Below, one piece after another: positions 45,607-58,045 of a DNA stretch of 64,000 nt. The DNA is from Plasmodium vivax (Eukaryota > Apicomplexa > Aconoidasida > Haemosporida > Plasmodiidae). Numbering within the stretch: position 1 is the stretch's first letter; every line of letters starts with the position of its first letter. Position numbers and translations under genes: made by a program. The notes below the pieces were generated by a model that saw only the letters and a list, made by a program, of their open reading frames with translations, searched no databases and was not told where the DNA came from. The DNA is taken from positions 779,501 to 843,500 of the forward strand of contig NC_009910.1 in the NCBI RefSeq assembly GCF_000002415.2, read 5' to 3'.

Positions 45607-46410
45607 CTATTGTTTGGGGGCAGCCGCTCCATATCTATTCGCTCTCTCGGCAAAAATTTTATACCATTTTTTTTCACTACGTTTTAATGCATTATGCAAT
45701 GTTACAACGTATTTCTTATAGAAGCCCATGAAAGAAGAAGCTTTTGCATTGCTCGACGATACAAATGAATCATGGCGTTTTTTATAAGAGTCAATTTTTG
45801 CATTATGTTCAGACTCAATGCTTTGCTTGCATTCTCTCAACAACTCTCCTGTCTCCTTCGCTGGAATTTTATATTTTGTTGATAAATCATTGAGCGTGTT
45901 TGATAATCTCTTCATCATTATTGCTTTCTCCGTGACATATAATTTGTTAAATGCATCAAGCAGAGAAACCATATCTCTATTGCTCACTCGACCATTGCTA
46001 AATTTTTCATAAATCAGATTCTCTTTCATTCTTAATTCCGATAATATCGCGGCATTATCTGAATGTTTTTTGAAAATATGCTCTGTCAAAAATATAGGAC
46101 AACCGCGTATACCATTATGATTATATGATGAATGATTATTATAGTAATCATTTATCGCTTCGGATAAGTGTCTTGGGAAGGCTCTCACAGCTGGTGATGA
46201 AAGGGCATGGTCATTCGAAAGGGAGACATTATTCTGCAAAGGGTTAACCAAAGTGACAAAAAAGAATTGCACAATTTAATTAGTTGCTTTTTTTTGAGGC
46301 GAACAAATATTCTATTTTCTTTCTCATCAGATGACTTTGTTTCTTCTTACCAACACCAAAACGTTTAAGAGGGCAAAGAAACAAAATACAGTTTTGGGGG
46401 TGTTAAACAT
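45607..46410 (-). CDS. PHIST/RAD exported protein 3
   Basis: Exon 1 46351-46410 (20 codons, MFNTPKTVFCFFALLNVLVL; a second in-frame ATG at 46416 adds Met-Lys), intron 117 bp (GTAAGA...CTTTGCAG, phase 0), exon 2 45607-46233; 228 residues. Residues 41-45 are RHLSE, a canonical PEXEL. The PRESAN region (~90-225) includes MKRLSNTLNDLSTKYKIPAK and RSEKKWYKIFAERANRYG. The usual KLWNEC block is changed to ELLRECKQS, so the conserved Trp of that helix is missing. No C-terminal repeat. I prefer the 46410 start because it keeps the 20-codon exon 1 of its paralogues. Confidence 0.87.
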
Positions 46411-49161
46411 TTTCATGTTTTTTATTTTTAATATTGAAGATATATAAGTGAGATAATAAATTCGACTCAGTTTTTTTGATTTAAAACCTTTTTATATTTA
46501 AAGGGAAAACTGTTTCAATTAGGAGTATGTTTTAAAAAAGCAATAAGTGTTTATGCTGCGTACAAAGGAGTTGCTCGTTTTATATTACAGAGAAAATAAA
46601 ATAAAGTAAAATATATTAAAACTGTTATAAAAAAAAAAAAATCGAATATTTTATAGATAAAATGATTAAATAAGCAGCTTCTAAAAAAAAACAAAACGAA
46701 CTAGCCAAAATGTTAATCATCACAACTGCGTTTTTTACCAATAAAAGACAGCCAGAACAAGTCCCCCCAAAAGAAACGTTCTTAATGGTACACTCATAAA
46801 AATTATTAATACGAATAGCCAAAATTATCTGCTAATAAAAAGCTGATCAACAATTTACAGTTTTAATTTTACCAAAAAAAAAAAAAAAAACCTTTTTAAT
46901 CAAAATAGAGAAGGAAGCCGAATAAACAATGCAAATTGGATTTTTCATTTTTTTTCTATTGCTTCCTTAAATTGATTATTTTATCTTCGTACTGGGAAGG
47001 GGGCTGTTGCCATATAACTGCACGGCAGGAGTGCATCAAAATAAAGCGTATATTTTTTTTAAGCGTTTTTTGGCGGTATTATTCACGGGGATGTTGTTAT
47101 TTCGTATTTTATATAATTATTTTATTACTTATCAGTAATATGATGTTAATAATTTGTTCATCTAAGAATGTTCGGCGTTTATCATTTTTCTATATTTTTT
47201 TATACGTACTTAAGCAAATGGGTATATGTTAGCAAAAAAGCTAAAACTGATTGCTCAATTTAATTATTTTTCGCGATAAAAAAAAAAATCATTTACAATG
47301 TGTTAGTTTTGCAGAAGATGTGGATATATTAGCAGGTTAAGTAGGTCACCTCGCAGGTTCATTCATTTTAATGAAAAATGTAGTGGCCTCCATAAGCTGC
47401 TCATATTTTAATGCGCATAGGCATGTTCATCTAAGTGTACCATCACATCAGTTGGAAGGGCGCAACTGGCATAAACTTCACATATGCTGATATATTTGTG
47501 CAGAGAATAAAATTACTGAATGATAAAAAAAAAGAAAAAATAGTTACTACGTTGTAATGCAAAAGTAAAATAAAACTGGCCAACTGATCAGGAGAAGTCA
47601 TGCACAAAAGTAGAAATAATTTTACTTTATTTTTTTAGCTACATTTTAGAAAAAAATATATATTTCACATTTCAATTTTTGTGTAAAAAAAAAGCATGTG
47701 GCAACCGTGGTTGTAAGATTAACCACATAGCATGTCATGTGAGCGCGTTCATTGTAGCATGCCATAAAGATGAATTTACCAACTTTGAAAAAGGGAAAAT
47801 TAAAAAAAAAAAAAAAACACCATTTGGATGATTAAATATAAGCGAAAAAGGTGATAAAAAAAAAAAAAACACTGGTGCGCCACCAATACGGCTGAACTGT
47901 ACTCTCTGCATGAGTCGCACTGCAACATTTCCACTATTGCCACATTGCAATTCTCAATTTGGTCCCAACATACGAGACAAACAGCTGAGTCGCATAGCTG
48001 CACTGATGAGCAAATTATTTTTCACACTGTTCTTTCTTTTTTTTTATATTAATTTTTTCCCACTTGGAGCTGTTAATATTTATATTTTTCTTTATAAGAT
48101 GCCATTTGCACATAAATCTCACGCACTTTGACCCTACAAGGAATGCAGGTGATGCGGCTGAGAAAAGACCTTTTCCCCACGTGCAAAGATATTGACTCCC
48201 CGCTTTATATAATTCGTCTCCACAAATGGAGAGCACAAAGAAGTAACAATTCCACATAGGAGTTGCTCATTTGTAGATGATTTTACATTTTCCCAAATGG
48301 ATAACAGCCTCCTTAACAAAACAGCAAGTTTGCTCTTCGTAAATTGACCTGCATGCTGGCGCGGAGTTATTGCCGCGTTCCGATGGAGGTACTTGATTCT
48401 ATCCTTATTGAGTATATTTAACTGGCACGGATATGCTTATAACAAAAAAAAAAAGTTACAAGTTATAAGTTACAAGTTATAAGTTACAAGTTATAAGTTA
48501 CAAGTTATAAGTTACAAGTTATAAGTTACAAGTTTCAAATTTAAAAAGATTCTACCCCAAATGGAACTAATGTATACGCAATGCAGGCGGCACATGTGGG
48601 TAACTTTTTTTTCTCATTTTTGTTTTTCAAAATTGAGACAAAGTTTTCTTATTTTACAAAATAAACTGCATTAATTGGCTCAATTCTGCATTTATGGAAA
48701 ATCAAAAAGTGGCCTCTTCTATCGGCGATATAAACCGTACGCATTGGATTTATTACAAACGCAACAAATTACAACAAAAAAAAAAAAAAAAAAAAAAAAA
48801 AAAGGACAACTAATAACGAACTGAATTGTAACAAAAAAGAGTGAAACGCTTCTGACACTGGAAATAAGTTAACAAAAAAAAAAATATACGCCCAAGTAAT
48901 GATGCAAAACTTTTGAAGCACAAATAAAAGCGTGGGTATATCTTATACGACACCCCTGTGGTGGGGAGCAAGACGCAGGGTACTCTTCTACCGCACTGCG
49001 GAATAAATTTTCTTGCATCTACCACTTTGCTGCTTGCACGTTGTAGAGGAACTTTCGCTTTGCTTTTCCCACGAGGGCACGTTTATTTTACTATTTCGTT
49101 CGTCTAATTAACGCGCCAATTCACTGTGTTTCATGGTGGCATGTGGGCAGTAGTTATAGGC
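46411..49161. other. 2.75-kb intergenic region between PHIST 3 and PHIST 4
   Basis: Strongly AT-rich. It has poly(dA) tracts at about 46874-46890, 47801-47817 and 48776-48803, the 14-bp repeat at 48454-48533, and no open frame with recognisable features. Confidence 0.55.
48454..48533. repeat. 14-bp tandem repeat (AGTTACAAGTTATA)
   Basis: Almost perfect AGTTACAAGTTATA units, about 5.7 copies, noncoding. Confidence 0.9.
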
Positions 49162-50428
49162 TTACTTCTTCCCCTTCCCTTTCCCCTTATCGGGGGCTTT
49201 TCCCTTATCGGGGGCTTTTCCCTTATCGGGCGTTTTTCCCTTATCGGGTGTTTTTCCCTTATCTGGTGCTTTTCCCTTATCTGGTGTTTTTCCCTTATCG
49301 GGTGTTTTTCCCTTATCGGGTGTTTTTCCCTTATCTGGTGCTTTTCCCTTATCTGGTGCTTTTCCCTTATCTGGTGTTTTTCCCTTATCGGGTGTTTTTC
49401 CCTTATCGGGTGTTTTTCCCTTATCGGGTGTTTTTCCCTTATCGGGTGTTTTTCCCTTATCGGGTGTTTTTCCCTTATCTGGTGCTTTCCCCTTATCTGG
49501 TGTTTTTCCCTTATCTGGTGCTTTCCCCTTATCTGGTGCTTTCCCCTTATCTGGTGCTTTCCCCTTCTCCTCCCCCTTGGCGCCGCTCTTCAAATCCGAC
49601 TTCTCCGTTCCTGCGGAGTATTTACCTTTTTTCGTTCTTTCAACTAACGCCTCACTCCACTTCTTTTCACTGCTATATAAGACGCTTTTCCACACTTTAA
49701 GGTATCTGCTCAGCAAATCTGAGTAGCCTATTCCAAGTATCAACTCAGCTTTGGCATAAATGTCACCAACCATAGCATAGGAATTTTTCACATATTCAAA
49801 TTCTTTATCTATTGCAGTTTGGCATTCTTCCCATAATTTCTTTTTATCCTTTTCGGGCATTCGGTTTTGGGAAGCTAGCTGCGATAACTGGTCTGATAAA
49901 TTGTTCATCATTTTTTTTCTTATTTTTGTTAAAAACTGCGTATAAAGGTTAAAGCTATGCATTATTATTTTTTTACCTGAGACTTTACGTTTCAGAGTGC
50001 TTCTTGATTTTTCCAATGATTTCATTTCTTGTACTATCGCCGCAACCTCCCTCTTGTTTGCTTTACTTCCCCCCTTCAGTTGAGCCTCTGGGTAATAGTG
50101 CTGTACAATTTCGGATAGGGTTGATAATTCTCTCGGGGGGGCCCCCACACCTGCCTTCAGCGTTGCACGTTCGTACAGAACAAAGTTAGTCTTCTGCAAA
50201 AGGGGAAGGAAAAAAAAAAAAAAAAAAAAGAAATATCCGATTAAGTAAAAATACGCACATTTTTATGTACGCTTAAAGGAGGTACTACTTTACACCGTCA
50301 ACGAGTTCTCCCCTTTAGTGTTTATAAAAATGGCTCAAACTTACCAATAAGGCGATCCATAGTGGCAGGAAAAAAAGGGAAATCACTTTGGACACATTCA
50401 CCCGCCAGAAATAATTCACTTGTAACAT
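49162..50428 (-). CDS. PHIST/RAD exported protein 4 with GK(A/T)PDK repeat tail
   Basis: Exon 1 50345-50428 (28 codons, with hydrophobic VISLFFLPLWIALL), intron 151 bp (GTAAGT...TTTTGCAG, phase 0), exon 2 49162-50193; 371 residues. The PEXEL position (49-53) reads RELST, with Thr in place of Glu/Gln/Asp, so the motif is degenerate. The PRESAN domain (~100-235) includes KKLWEECQTAIDKEFEYVKN and SSEKKWSEALVERTKKGK. The tail is 21 copies of GKAPDK or GKTPDK followed by a Gly-Lys end, strongly basic. Exported Plasmodium proteins often carry Lys-rich repeats that help binding to the red-cell cytoskeleton; that role here is inference. The start Met seen at 50199 in the open frame is a TTG inside the intron. 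Confidence 0.85.
49186..49563 (-). repeat. 18-bp coding repeat, 21 copies, in PHIST 4
   Basis: Twenty-one contiguous 18-bp units encode GK(A/T)PDK. Variation is almost confined to the Ala/Thr codon, a sign of recent expansion or homogenisation. Confidence 0.92.
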
Positions 50429-53350
50429 TTTTGGAGAAGGGGAAAATGTAACCTCTTCATTTAGTAGAGGCTGCTTTAAAATTTATATTTTATGTGCACT
50501 GAAAGTTTAAAAAAAAAAAATATATTTGCAGTGTCCCTTGGCATGAAGAAGGAAACAAATTTATGCCATATTTTGTACTTTTCTATGCGGAAAAAAATAC
50601 TTCTTTACTTGTTAAAAGAAAAAAAAAGTATCATTTTTTTTCTTTTCCTTTGGCGCTCTTTTTGTAGGCGAGAGGGTACCACCTCTTATACGTCGTTAAT
50701 GAAGATGCAAAGTTGATGTATCACAATGTTACGAAACAAATTTGATTAAAAAATTAAAACATTTCACTCTTAAAATGTAAGTAAAACGCTTAACATCATA
50801 AGTGAATTGTTAAAAAAAAAAAAAAAAAAAAGCTAAATGATGAAGCAAAAAGTACAATCTAGCAACACTTAAAAAGAAGCAGTAAAATGTAGATATGTCG
50901 GAAGAGCACTTTTTTTTTATCTTTTTTAAGAATCAGTCGGCGGAGATACTTCCCCATTCGACATATTCCGCAATATGCAGCTCCAAAGGTTTTTACCATT
51001 TGCGCAATGGTGATGTTGTTCCCCTGTAAGGGTCAGTAAAATGGTACATTCAAAAAAAAAAAAAAAAAAATATTGTAACTGAATGGAATAAATTAAAATG
51101 GGAAGGATTTCCCTTTTATAAGAAGAATTATTCCTTTTCTCCTTTTTTTTTGCGGCAACGCGTATACCAAAAATACGACGTGGTGGGGTTGCAAATTAGG
51201 ATTATAGGAAATTCATCATATCCCACATTTTGGAAAATGCATTTTAAAAATGAAATATAAACAGAGGTGTGGCGCTAGTATGTACGCTCGCCAACCGGCA
51301 TTTACCTGAATTAATACGTTTATTAATTTGTAAAGAAATTTTTGCACTTACATGTTAGCAGCTTTGGGGAGGAGTTCCTCTGTTGAATAATTTCCACCGC
51401 ATTTTATCTTTTTTTTTTCTCACAAGATTGGAAAAAAGTTGTACGGGGAAAATATGCAGTGCGCTATAAGGCATGGTGTCGCCTACAACGTTGGCCGACG
51501 TTTCAACGGGGAAAGCATTTCGCACAATTAAATAAAACGGACGAGGTGCGAGGTGCGCGATGCGTGATACAACATGGCATATGCATTTCTTCAAAAAAAT
51601 GTAGCAGTCATTCGCGGCTTGAGCAAAATTATGGGGCCACTCCCAGATAAGCTTTTTTTTTTTTTTTTTTTCTTTCCCTTTGTGCAAATGGAAATATATA
51701 ACTCGCGCAAATATTACGAATAAGCGAATGCGCGAAGGGGCTGGAAATGGAGGGGACCTCCGTTCAGGGAAAAACGTATGAAAAGGTGAAGCGCAAAATT
51801 ACCTTTCCCTTTTGCAGCTATGGTTTAAGAGGAGAAACGTGAATCATCGCCGCGTCGAAATGGGTGGTTCCCACGAAGGCAGGGCTATGCGTATGGCGCC
51901 ACGCGGGAAGGCATCAACATTGTACGCATGTGTGTAGGTAGGTATGTACGCATATACGTATTATACAAGTGACTTCCCCACCGCTTATACCCTTGTCCAA
52001 TTAAACGGAGCAAAGAAATGCCAACCTGTCCTTCTCCAAAAGAGTAAGCGGTTTGGAAGGCAGTGAAAAGGTTCCTTCCTGAATGACATATCAGCTCTTC
52101 TCCTTTTTTGATGAACATGCTGTGCCTTTTTTTTTTTTTTTGAAAATCCAATTTGCCTCACAATGGGAAGCAAATAACAAATGATGTGCTAACTGCAGTT
52201 GCATGAAAATTATGTTAACATTCCATTATTTCCCTCTTCATCTGTGTGCATTTTTCGAAAAAAAAAGAAGTGAAATACCCGAAGAGGCAATCATAAAATA
52301 AACAAATAAATACCATATCGCAACGTATGCTAACTTACCAAATGAGTTATTTCCCCCCTTTTTTGTTATGAAGAAAAATTTACTCCCCCAATTAGAAGTT
52401 TTAAAATTCATATTTTTGCTCGTGAGAGAGCCCCCTCTACGTTCGCGTATCCTTTTTCCCACGAAGTTGCATAGGACTGCCTGCTTATAAAATATTCGCT
52501 CTGCAGGCATGCTACTGTTCCTTTCACATTACCTCCAAGGAGTTTCCTTAATGGAGGATTACACATATTAATCGGCTGCCATATTATGGAAGTTCCGTCG
52601 TCCCATGAGTATGTATGCAAATTTGTGTGCCCTTTTCGGGGAAGTAATTTATTCTTGCTAACGCGAATGTGCAGAAATTATGACGCGTTAACCGGGCAGA
52701 TGCCTACTTCTCATTTAAAAAATAAAATAACGTGTGTGCCTGTTTATGCATATTTTTTGGAAGTGGCAAGGGGGGGAGATGCCCATGATAAGGCGCATTT
52801 AGGGGGAAAAGACCTCCGCTTGCAACTTAAAGGAATTACTCTTTTTTTATATCAATTTTTCGCCCTTTTCGAAGGGCACAAAATTTACATGATTAACAAA
52901 GTTGCATAAAAGGAGTGCTCACTGAATTTTTAAATGCGCCAAAGAAAGAATTACAAAAAAAAAAAAACAAAGGCTATGACAAAGACAAAAACAAATGCAT
53001 AACAACCAGAATGAAATTGCCCCCCAATAGGCACTTCCGGCGTAGGGAATGCTTAAAAGGTGATTTAAGCGAAACAAATGAAAAGGAAAAAAGAGACATT
53101 TTACGCATCAAAGGTAGATACTTCTGACGAAGCTGCAATGCTGGGAAGACGATTCTCATGACGTGGCTCACGTAGGGCGAACTTTATTGTAGGGTGTCCG
53201 TCACGCGGCCATTTGTGCAGATAGGAAGGCCACTTTTTTTTTTTTTAATTCCCCTGAGAGGATGTTTACTCGTCTAAATTGAGAAAATCGCAGTTTCGCC
53301 ATTTACTCGTCAGTAGGAAGGGTTACGTATTGGCGTTAATGAAATTCCGT
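50429..53350. other. 2.9-kb intergenic region between PHIST 4 and PHIST 5
   Basis: AT-rich with long A/T runs (50812-50831, 51053-51070, 51650-51670, 52127-52141). Short open frames are unremarkable. No PHIST motif found outside the flanking genes. Confidence 0.5.
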
Positions 53351-54433
53351 TTAGTTATTTTTCGCCTCCCCCTTTTTCGCCTCCCCCTTTTTTGTCTCCC
53401 CCTTTTTTGCTTCCCCCTTTTTCGCCTCCCCCTTTTTTGCTTCCCCCTTTTTCGCCTCCCCCTTTTTTGCTTCCCCCTTTTTCGCCGCTCCCTTTTTTGC
53501 CTCCCCCTTTTCCGCCACACCCTTTCGCTCCACCTTGGTTCCGCTCTCCAGCTGCTCCTTCTTCATCTGCTTATCTTTCGCCTTGTACTCCTCCACGCTC
53601 TGCGCGAAGGTGTCATTCCACAAATCTTCATTTTTTTGCAAAACGTCCTTCCACATTTTGATGTACCTTTGCAAAACTCTGTTAAAGCTCACCCCAAATA
53701 TTACACGTTTGTGCATGTAGTATTCAGAATATATATCGTAATACTCGTCTACCTCTTTGAAGCTCTTCTGAATGCCTTCTTTGCATCTATTCCACAGTAG
53801 GGCCTTTTCTCTCTCGGGGTAGTAGTACTTTTTTGCTAGTTTATTCAGCTGGAATGCCAATTTTTCCATCACCTTTTCGTATACGTCTGTTAGAAAGCTA
53901 TTGCAGAGCTCGAACTGAATAAGCACGTCATTTTTGGTCAGCAGCTTAAACCTATTTGAGTAATACTTAGCTTCAAACATTTGCAGCAGCAGTATTGATA
54001 ATAGGCTTTGTCTCTGGCACATGTATGGCAGTGTGGCGTGGTCCTTCTCTTTCTTCGCACAGTCCTTCAGTGTCGTCCTTGTGGTGTGGTTGCCGCAACG
54101 GGGAGATGACGCCTCATCTAGTCGTCTTGGGGGAGCCAGTGGAAGTGAAAATGGCAGTGGAGGCGGCGTAGACTGCGTAGACCGGCTGTGGAGATGACCT
54201 TCCCATAGACATGCTACTTATATTCTGCAGTTTGTTAATTAAAGTGGTACAGGATGTGCTCAGATTAAACTTAAGTGTGTAAGAAAAATATGTGTACTGC
54301 TAGGTGGAAAAAAAAATAATCCTCGCCAATCGTCACACATTTTTACCTGCAGGATTAGACTCAACAGAACGTGCAACCCCAGGGAGACAATCGCTGCTGC
54401 ATAGAACGTCTTGATGTTACTCATAGCTGCCAT
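53351..54433 (-). CDS. PHIST/RAD exported protein 5 with KKGEA repeat tail
   Basis: Exon 1 54347-54433 (29 codons, with AAIVSLGLHVLLSLIL as signal), exon 2 53351-54172; 302 residues. The intron (174 bp) starts GTAAAA and ends TCTACGCAG. This acceptor is chosen because it keeps the frame and puts a canonical PEXEL, RRLDE, at residues 45-49. A more usual-looking acceptor (TTCTGCAG, exon start 54224) leads to a stop before the domain. The frame carries CGNHTTRTTLKDCAKKEKDH and then the PRESAN region (~120-245) with KALLWNRCKEGIQKSFKEVD. The residue block EKKW is replaced by NEDLW. The tail has about eleven Lys-Lys-Gly-Glu-Ala pentapeptides, very basic. The first Met of the open frame at 54022 is internal. 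Confidence 0.75.
53355..53520 (-). repeat. 15-bp coding repeat in PHIST 5
   Basis: About eleven 15-bp units encoding KKGEA and close variants, a pyrimidine-rich forward strand (CGCCTCCCCCTTTTT). Confidence 0.88.
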
Positions 54434-57228
54434 TCTTCCTGCAGACTATGTTGGGCGGTAAAATAACTGCCTTCCTATTGCATGCATTTTTACAATAATA
54501 GTGCTTCTAAAAAGGGGCTATATTTTTTGGCGCAATAAGGGGGAGAGGCTTACACTATTTGGACTAGATAAAGAATCGCAAAAGAGGATCAACTGGAGTA
54601 GGCAGGTAGAAAAACATATAAATGTGACGTATTAATAAAATAAAAAAAATAATTCTACTAATATCTTTTTTTTGGGTAAATCAAATGGCTGCCTCCTTTT
54701 CGCCTAAAAGGGGGGTAATTACTCATCAACCAGGGCGATGCAAAACGGTTGTATTTATGTGAATAAGTAAAAAGTACACCGGACGAGGGAGCATACCACT
54801 GACAGGACAGAGTGACAGAGGACCCAACTAATGGTTACTCCAGACGGACCAATCACATATGACGCAACAGGTGGGCAAACAAAACCGGAGTGCAGCCTTT
54901 TTGCATAACTCACCAACAATTTCCTGTGCGCGTTTTACCCCTACGTGATGGTGCGAGGCGCTCGCTTATAGGGGGTACACCTTTTCGTAAAACTGGGCCG
55001 GCAGAAATCGCCAAAGTGAGTCCTTTGCGTTAGAGGGAAGCGTTTCCTTTCGCGGAAACCTCACACCGTTCCTCCCCGTAAAGAAGGAGCCACGCGAAAG
55101 ATCATTTAAAGTTATTCATCTACATAAATGAAATGGTGTGCATTTTTAACGTTGATAGCGGCTGAGTGATTCACTCGTTTTTTTTTTGCCCCCCTCAGCG
55201 AATGTTTTCTTTCGGGAAAAGGTTACACCCGTTAGAGGGGCAAATTACACAGCATGATGGAAGGGGTAACTTTTTCCTCTGAGCATCCGTTCTGTTGCAA
55301 AAAAATTGTCGCCGCGCGAATTTCGCTCTAAGCAGTACTGCATCTTATGCCGTTACAATTTCATAGGTGGTTCACCCTTCGTCGCAAACAATATTTTTCC
55401 ATTTTGTGTTAATATGTGAATATGCACAATAAGAATTGCATCTCAATTTTAGTGCCAAATAGAATTAATCACCTTGCAATCGTTCTTTGGTAAGAAAAAA
55501 TAGATTATGTGTGCGCTCTGCTTTTAAAAAGGCGTTTTCAAAGCGCGCATTTTTTTCTTTCCTCTTCAATGTTATATATTCGCAATTTTAAAAAAATTTT
55601 TGTTTTAATGGGTGAAAAAAAAATTCTTAGAGAAAAAGTGGAAAGATATTTTTTTACATTTTAATCCGCCCAAGTAACCATGGGGACGCACGATTTTTCT
55701 ACATGCACACCTGTTGCGCATGCTGCCCGCGGAGAAAGTAACTGAGGTACAAGGTACGGCGCTTCCAACTCATTAACTTCAAACGGATGGAAGAAATTGC
55801 GCAAATTGCCATTTCGATGGGCCGCCCGAAGGAACCCCATTTGTGTGTTACTCCTTATAGGCAAATGTCCCTCTAAAGAATTTTTTTTTTTTTTTTAATT
55901 AGGTGAAATCCAAATTGACATAAATAATTGGCCACCTATTACGCGAACAGATCTTATAGTAAACGAAAAAGTGATTAACATTTTGGTGTTACACAGATGG
56001 GTAAGGAGATGGCAAAAATTGCGTTGCTGTCACCAATTTGTGTTGAATAACAATTCCCAGACGCTTCTCCTATCTCCATCACATTCTGTCTTGCGGTTCG
56101 CGAATGAGGTTGTAACTTTGCAGATTGGATGGTTCCTTCGCGGAGATCAAATGTGAAGCGGCCCCTTTTTTTTTTACAACTACGCCTATGATGGTATTCC
56201 TGTGAGGTTCTGCATTGTAGTGTATTGCGCTTCGAGTGGGGGGCTTCCCAAATGGAGCACTTCAAACATTATATATATATATATATATTTATTTATCTAC
56301 TTATTTTTGTGACTATCGTTTCGCCTTATCTGCCCTGTTAGCACAAATAAAATGACAACTATGCAGCCAACGTGGCAGGCACAACGCTACTTGGGAAAAG
56401 TTTCCCTTTTCCTCCAAGCAGTTTTACACGCTACTAGAATGTTATATCCCCCAAATGGTTGTTCTTTCCCCAGAATTTAACGCAAATGAATCAGCTTTAC
56501 ATTTCTCCTTTTCACTGGTCAGCATAATATTTCCCATTTCGAAAGGGAATCTGAAAAGTGATTTTATATATAATATGCCACAGGTAGGAAGCAAACAATT
56601 AGGGTAAGCACCCCTCGTGAGATCTCCCCAACTGAGGGTGGTGACGTTTTGCCACTTTGATAAGAGGCAAATAACTTCCCTCCCCTAACTTTACGTTTGC
56701 TTGCTAAAAAGGCACCGTTCTTTGGTATAGTAACAGCATCGATGGGTAGCGGCCACGTGTAATGAGTTTACAGAGACAGCCTTACATGGGTGTGCAGAGA
56801 GTGGTCACTCGAGTGGCAAAAAAAAAATAAAGCAAAAGTACAAATGATGCAACTCTTTTGAGAGAAAGAAAAACGTTAAGCAGGGGGAAGACCTGAAGAA
56901 TATAAAATTTTTAATTTCTTCAGGAACAAATAACAATGCTGTCATTTAAGGTACTCCCTGTGATAAAAAAAAAAAAGGGGGGAGCATTTCGCAAGTGAGG
57001 TGATTCGAAATAAATTGGATGATGCCTTTATCATTTCCGCGATTGGGGTGTAGAAGTGTTATCTTTATACTATTTTTATTTTATTTATTTTTTTGCCCCC
57101 TTGACAAATCGTTTGCATCTTTATGCCAACTCTTCTGGGAGACTTGCCTTCAACGAATCTTCCAGTAAATTCTTGCCCATTGTTAGGCCCAATCGTCAGT
57201 TGGTCCCCCCCCACAAACTAGGCGCCCT
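54434..57228. other. 2.8-kb intergenic region between PHIST 5 and PHIST 6
   Basis: AT-rich with A/T runs and a TATATA stretch at about 56268-56290. No open frame with recognisable features and no PHIST motif seen. Confidence 0.5.
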
Positions 57229-58045
57229 TCATTTGGGGGCCCCCTTTTTATACTTGCTTACCCTCCGTGTAAACGTATCGCACCACTTCCTCTCCTTGTT
57301 TAATATTGCCTTTTCCCAGAGTAGCACGTAGGTCCATAGGTCCACTTGAAAATTCTTGCGAAGTGCTATACATCTGTTAGAATATCTGTTAAGAACAATT
57401 TTATAATAATCCTCCAATAATTTAAAGGCATGGTTAGTTGCCTCTTTGCATTCATTCAACAATTTCTCCTTTTCCTTTTCTGGGAAGCCATGCCGTGACG
57501 CCAATGTGGTCAGTTTCTTTGCCAATTTTTTCATCATTTCGTTGCGGTTATCACTTAATATACCATTGTAATCCCTAAGCTGTGTATTCATGGACTTATT
57601 TTTTATAAATAATTTGAAACTGTTAGATTCTATTAACGATTCTAATTTGCTTATTTCTGATGAGGCAAAATCATCGTCATCCGAATCGATAGATAATGCT
57701 TCAGCTGTGTGTTCGTGCGCAGCCCGCTTACTACACCGCTTCGCGCTGCTTGGATCCCTTTTTTTTGTGCCGTGAGCCAATTCGGCTAGTTTCCTCGCGG
57801 GGGCTCCCACCGCCAGCGGACGCACCATGTGGCCATTTGGAAAGGCAGAACAGGTCTACGGTTTTTAGGGGTTACACAAAATGTGGGGGCGCAAAAATGG
57901 GCTGCTTCGTACGAATGTATATATATGTGCATATATATGTGTATATACATGTGCATACATTTACACATTCAGGGTGGCGCTTTACCGCTAACGTGGCGCT
58001 AGACAGAACGAACAGGGAAAATGCGGCCCTGGCCCTGACGAACAT
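57229..58045 (-). CDS. PHIST/RAD exported protein 6
   Basis: Exon 1 57986-58045 (20 codons, MFVRARAAFSLFVLSSATLA), intron 130 bp (GTAAAG...ACCGTAG, phase 0), exon 2 57229-57855; 228 residues. Residues 41-45 are RKLAE, a canonical PEXEL. The PRESAN region (~95-225) contains KLTTLASRHGFPEKEKEKLL, where the usual Trp after KL is Leu, and KERKWCDTFTRRVSKYKK near the end. A short acidic patch (SIDSDDDD) precedes the domain. No C-terminal repeat. The in-frame ATG at 57828 would drop nine residues of exon 2 and lose the signal. The intron contains a TATATGTGCATATA alternating stretch. Confidence 0.85.
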
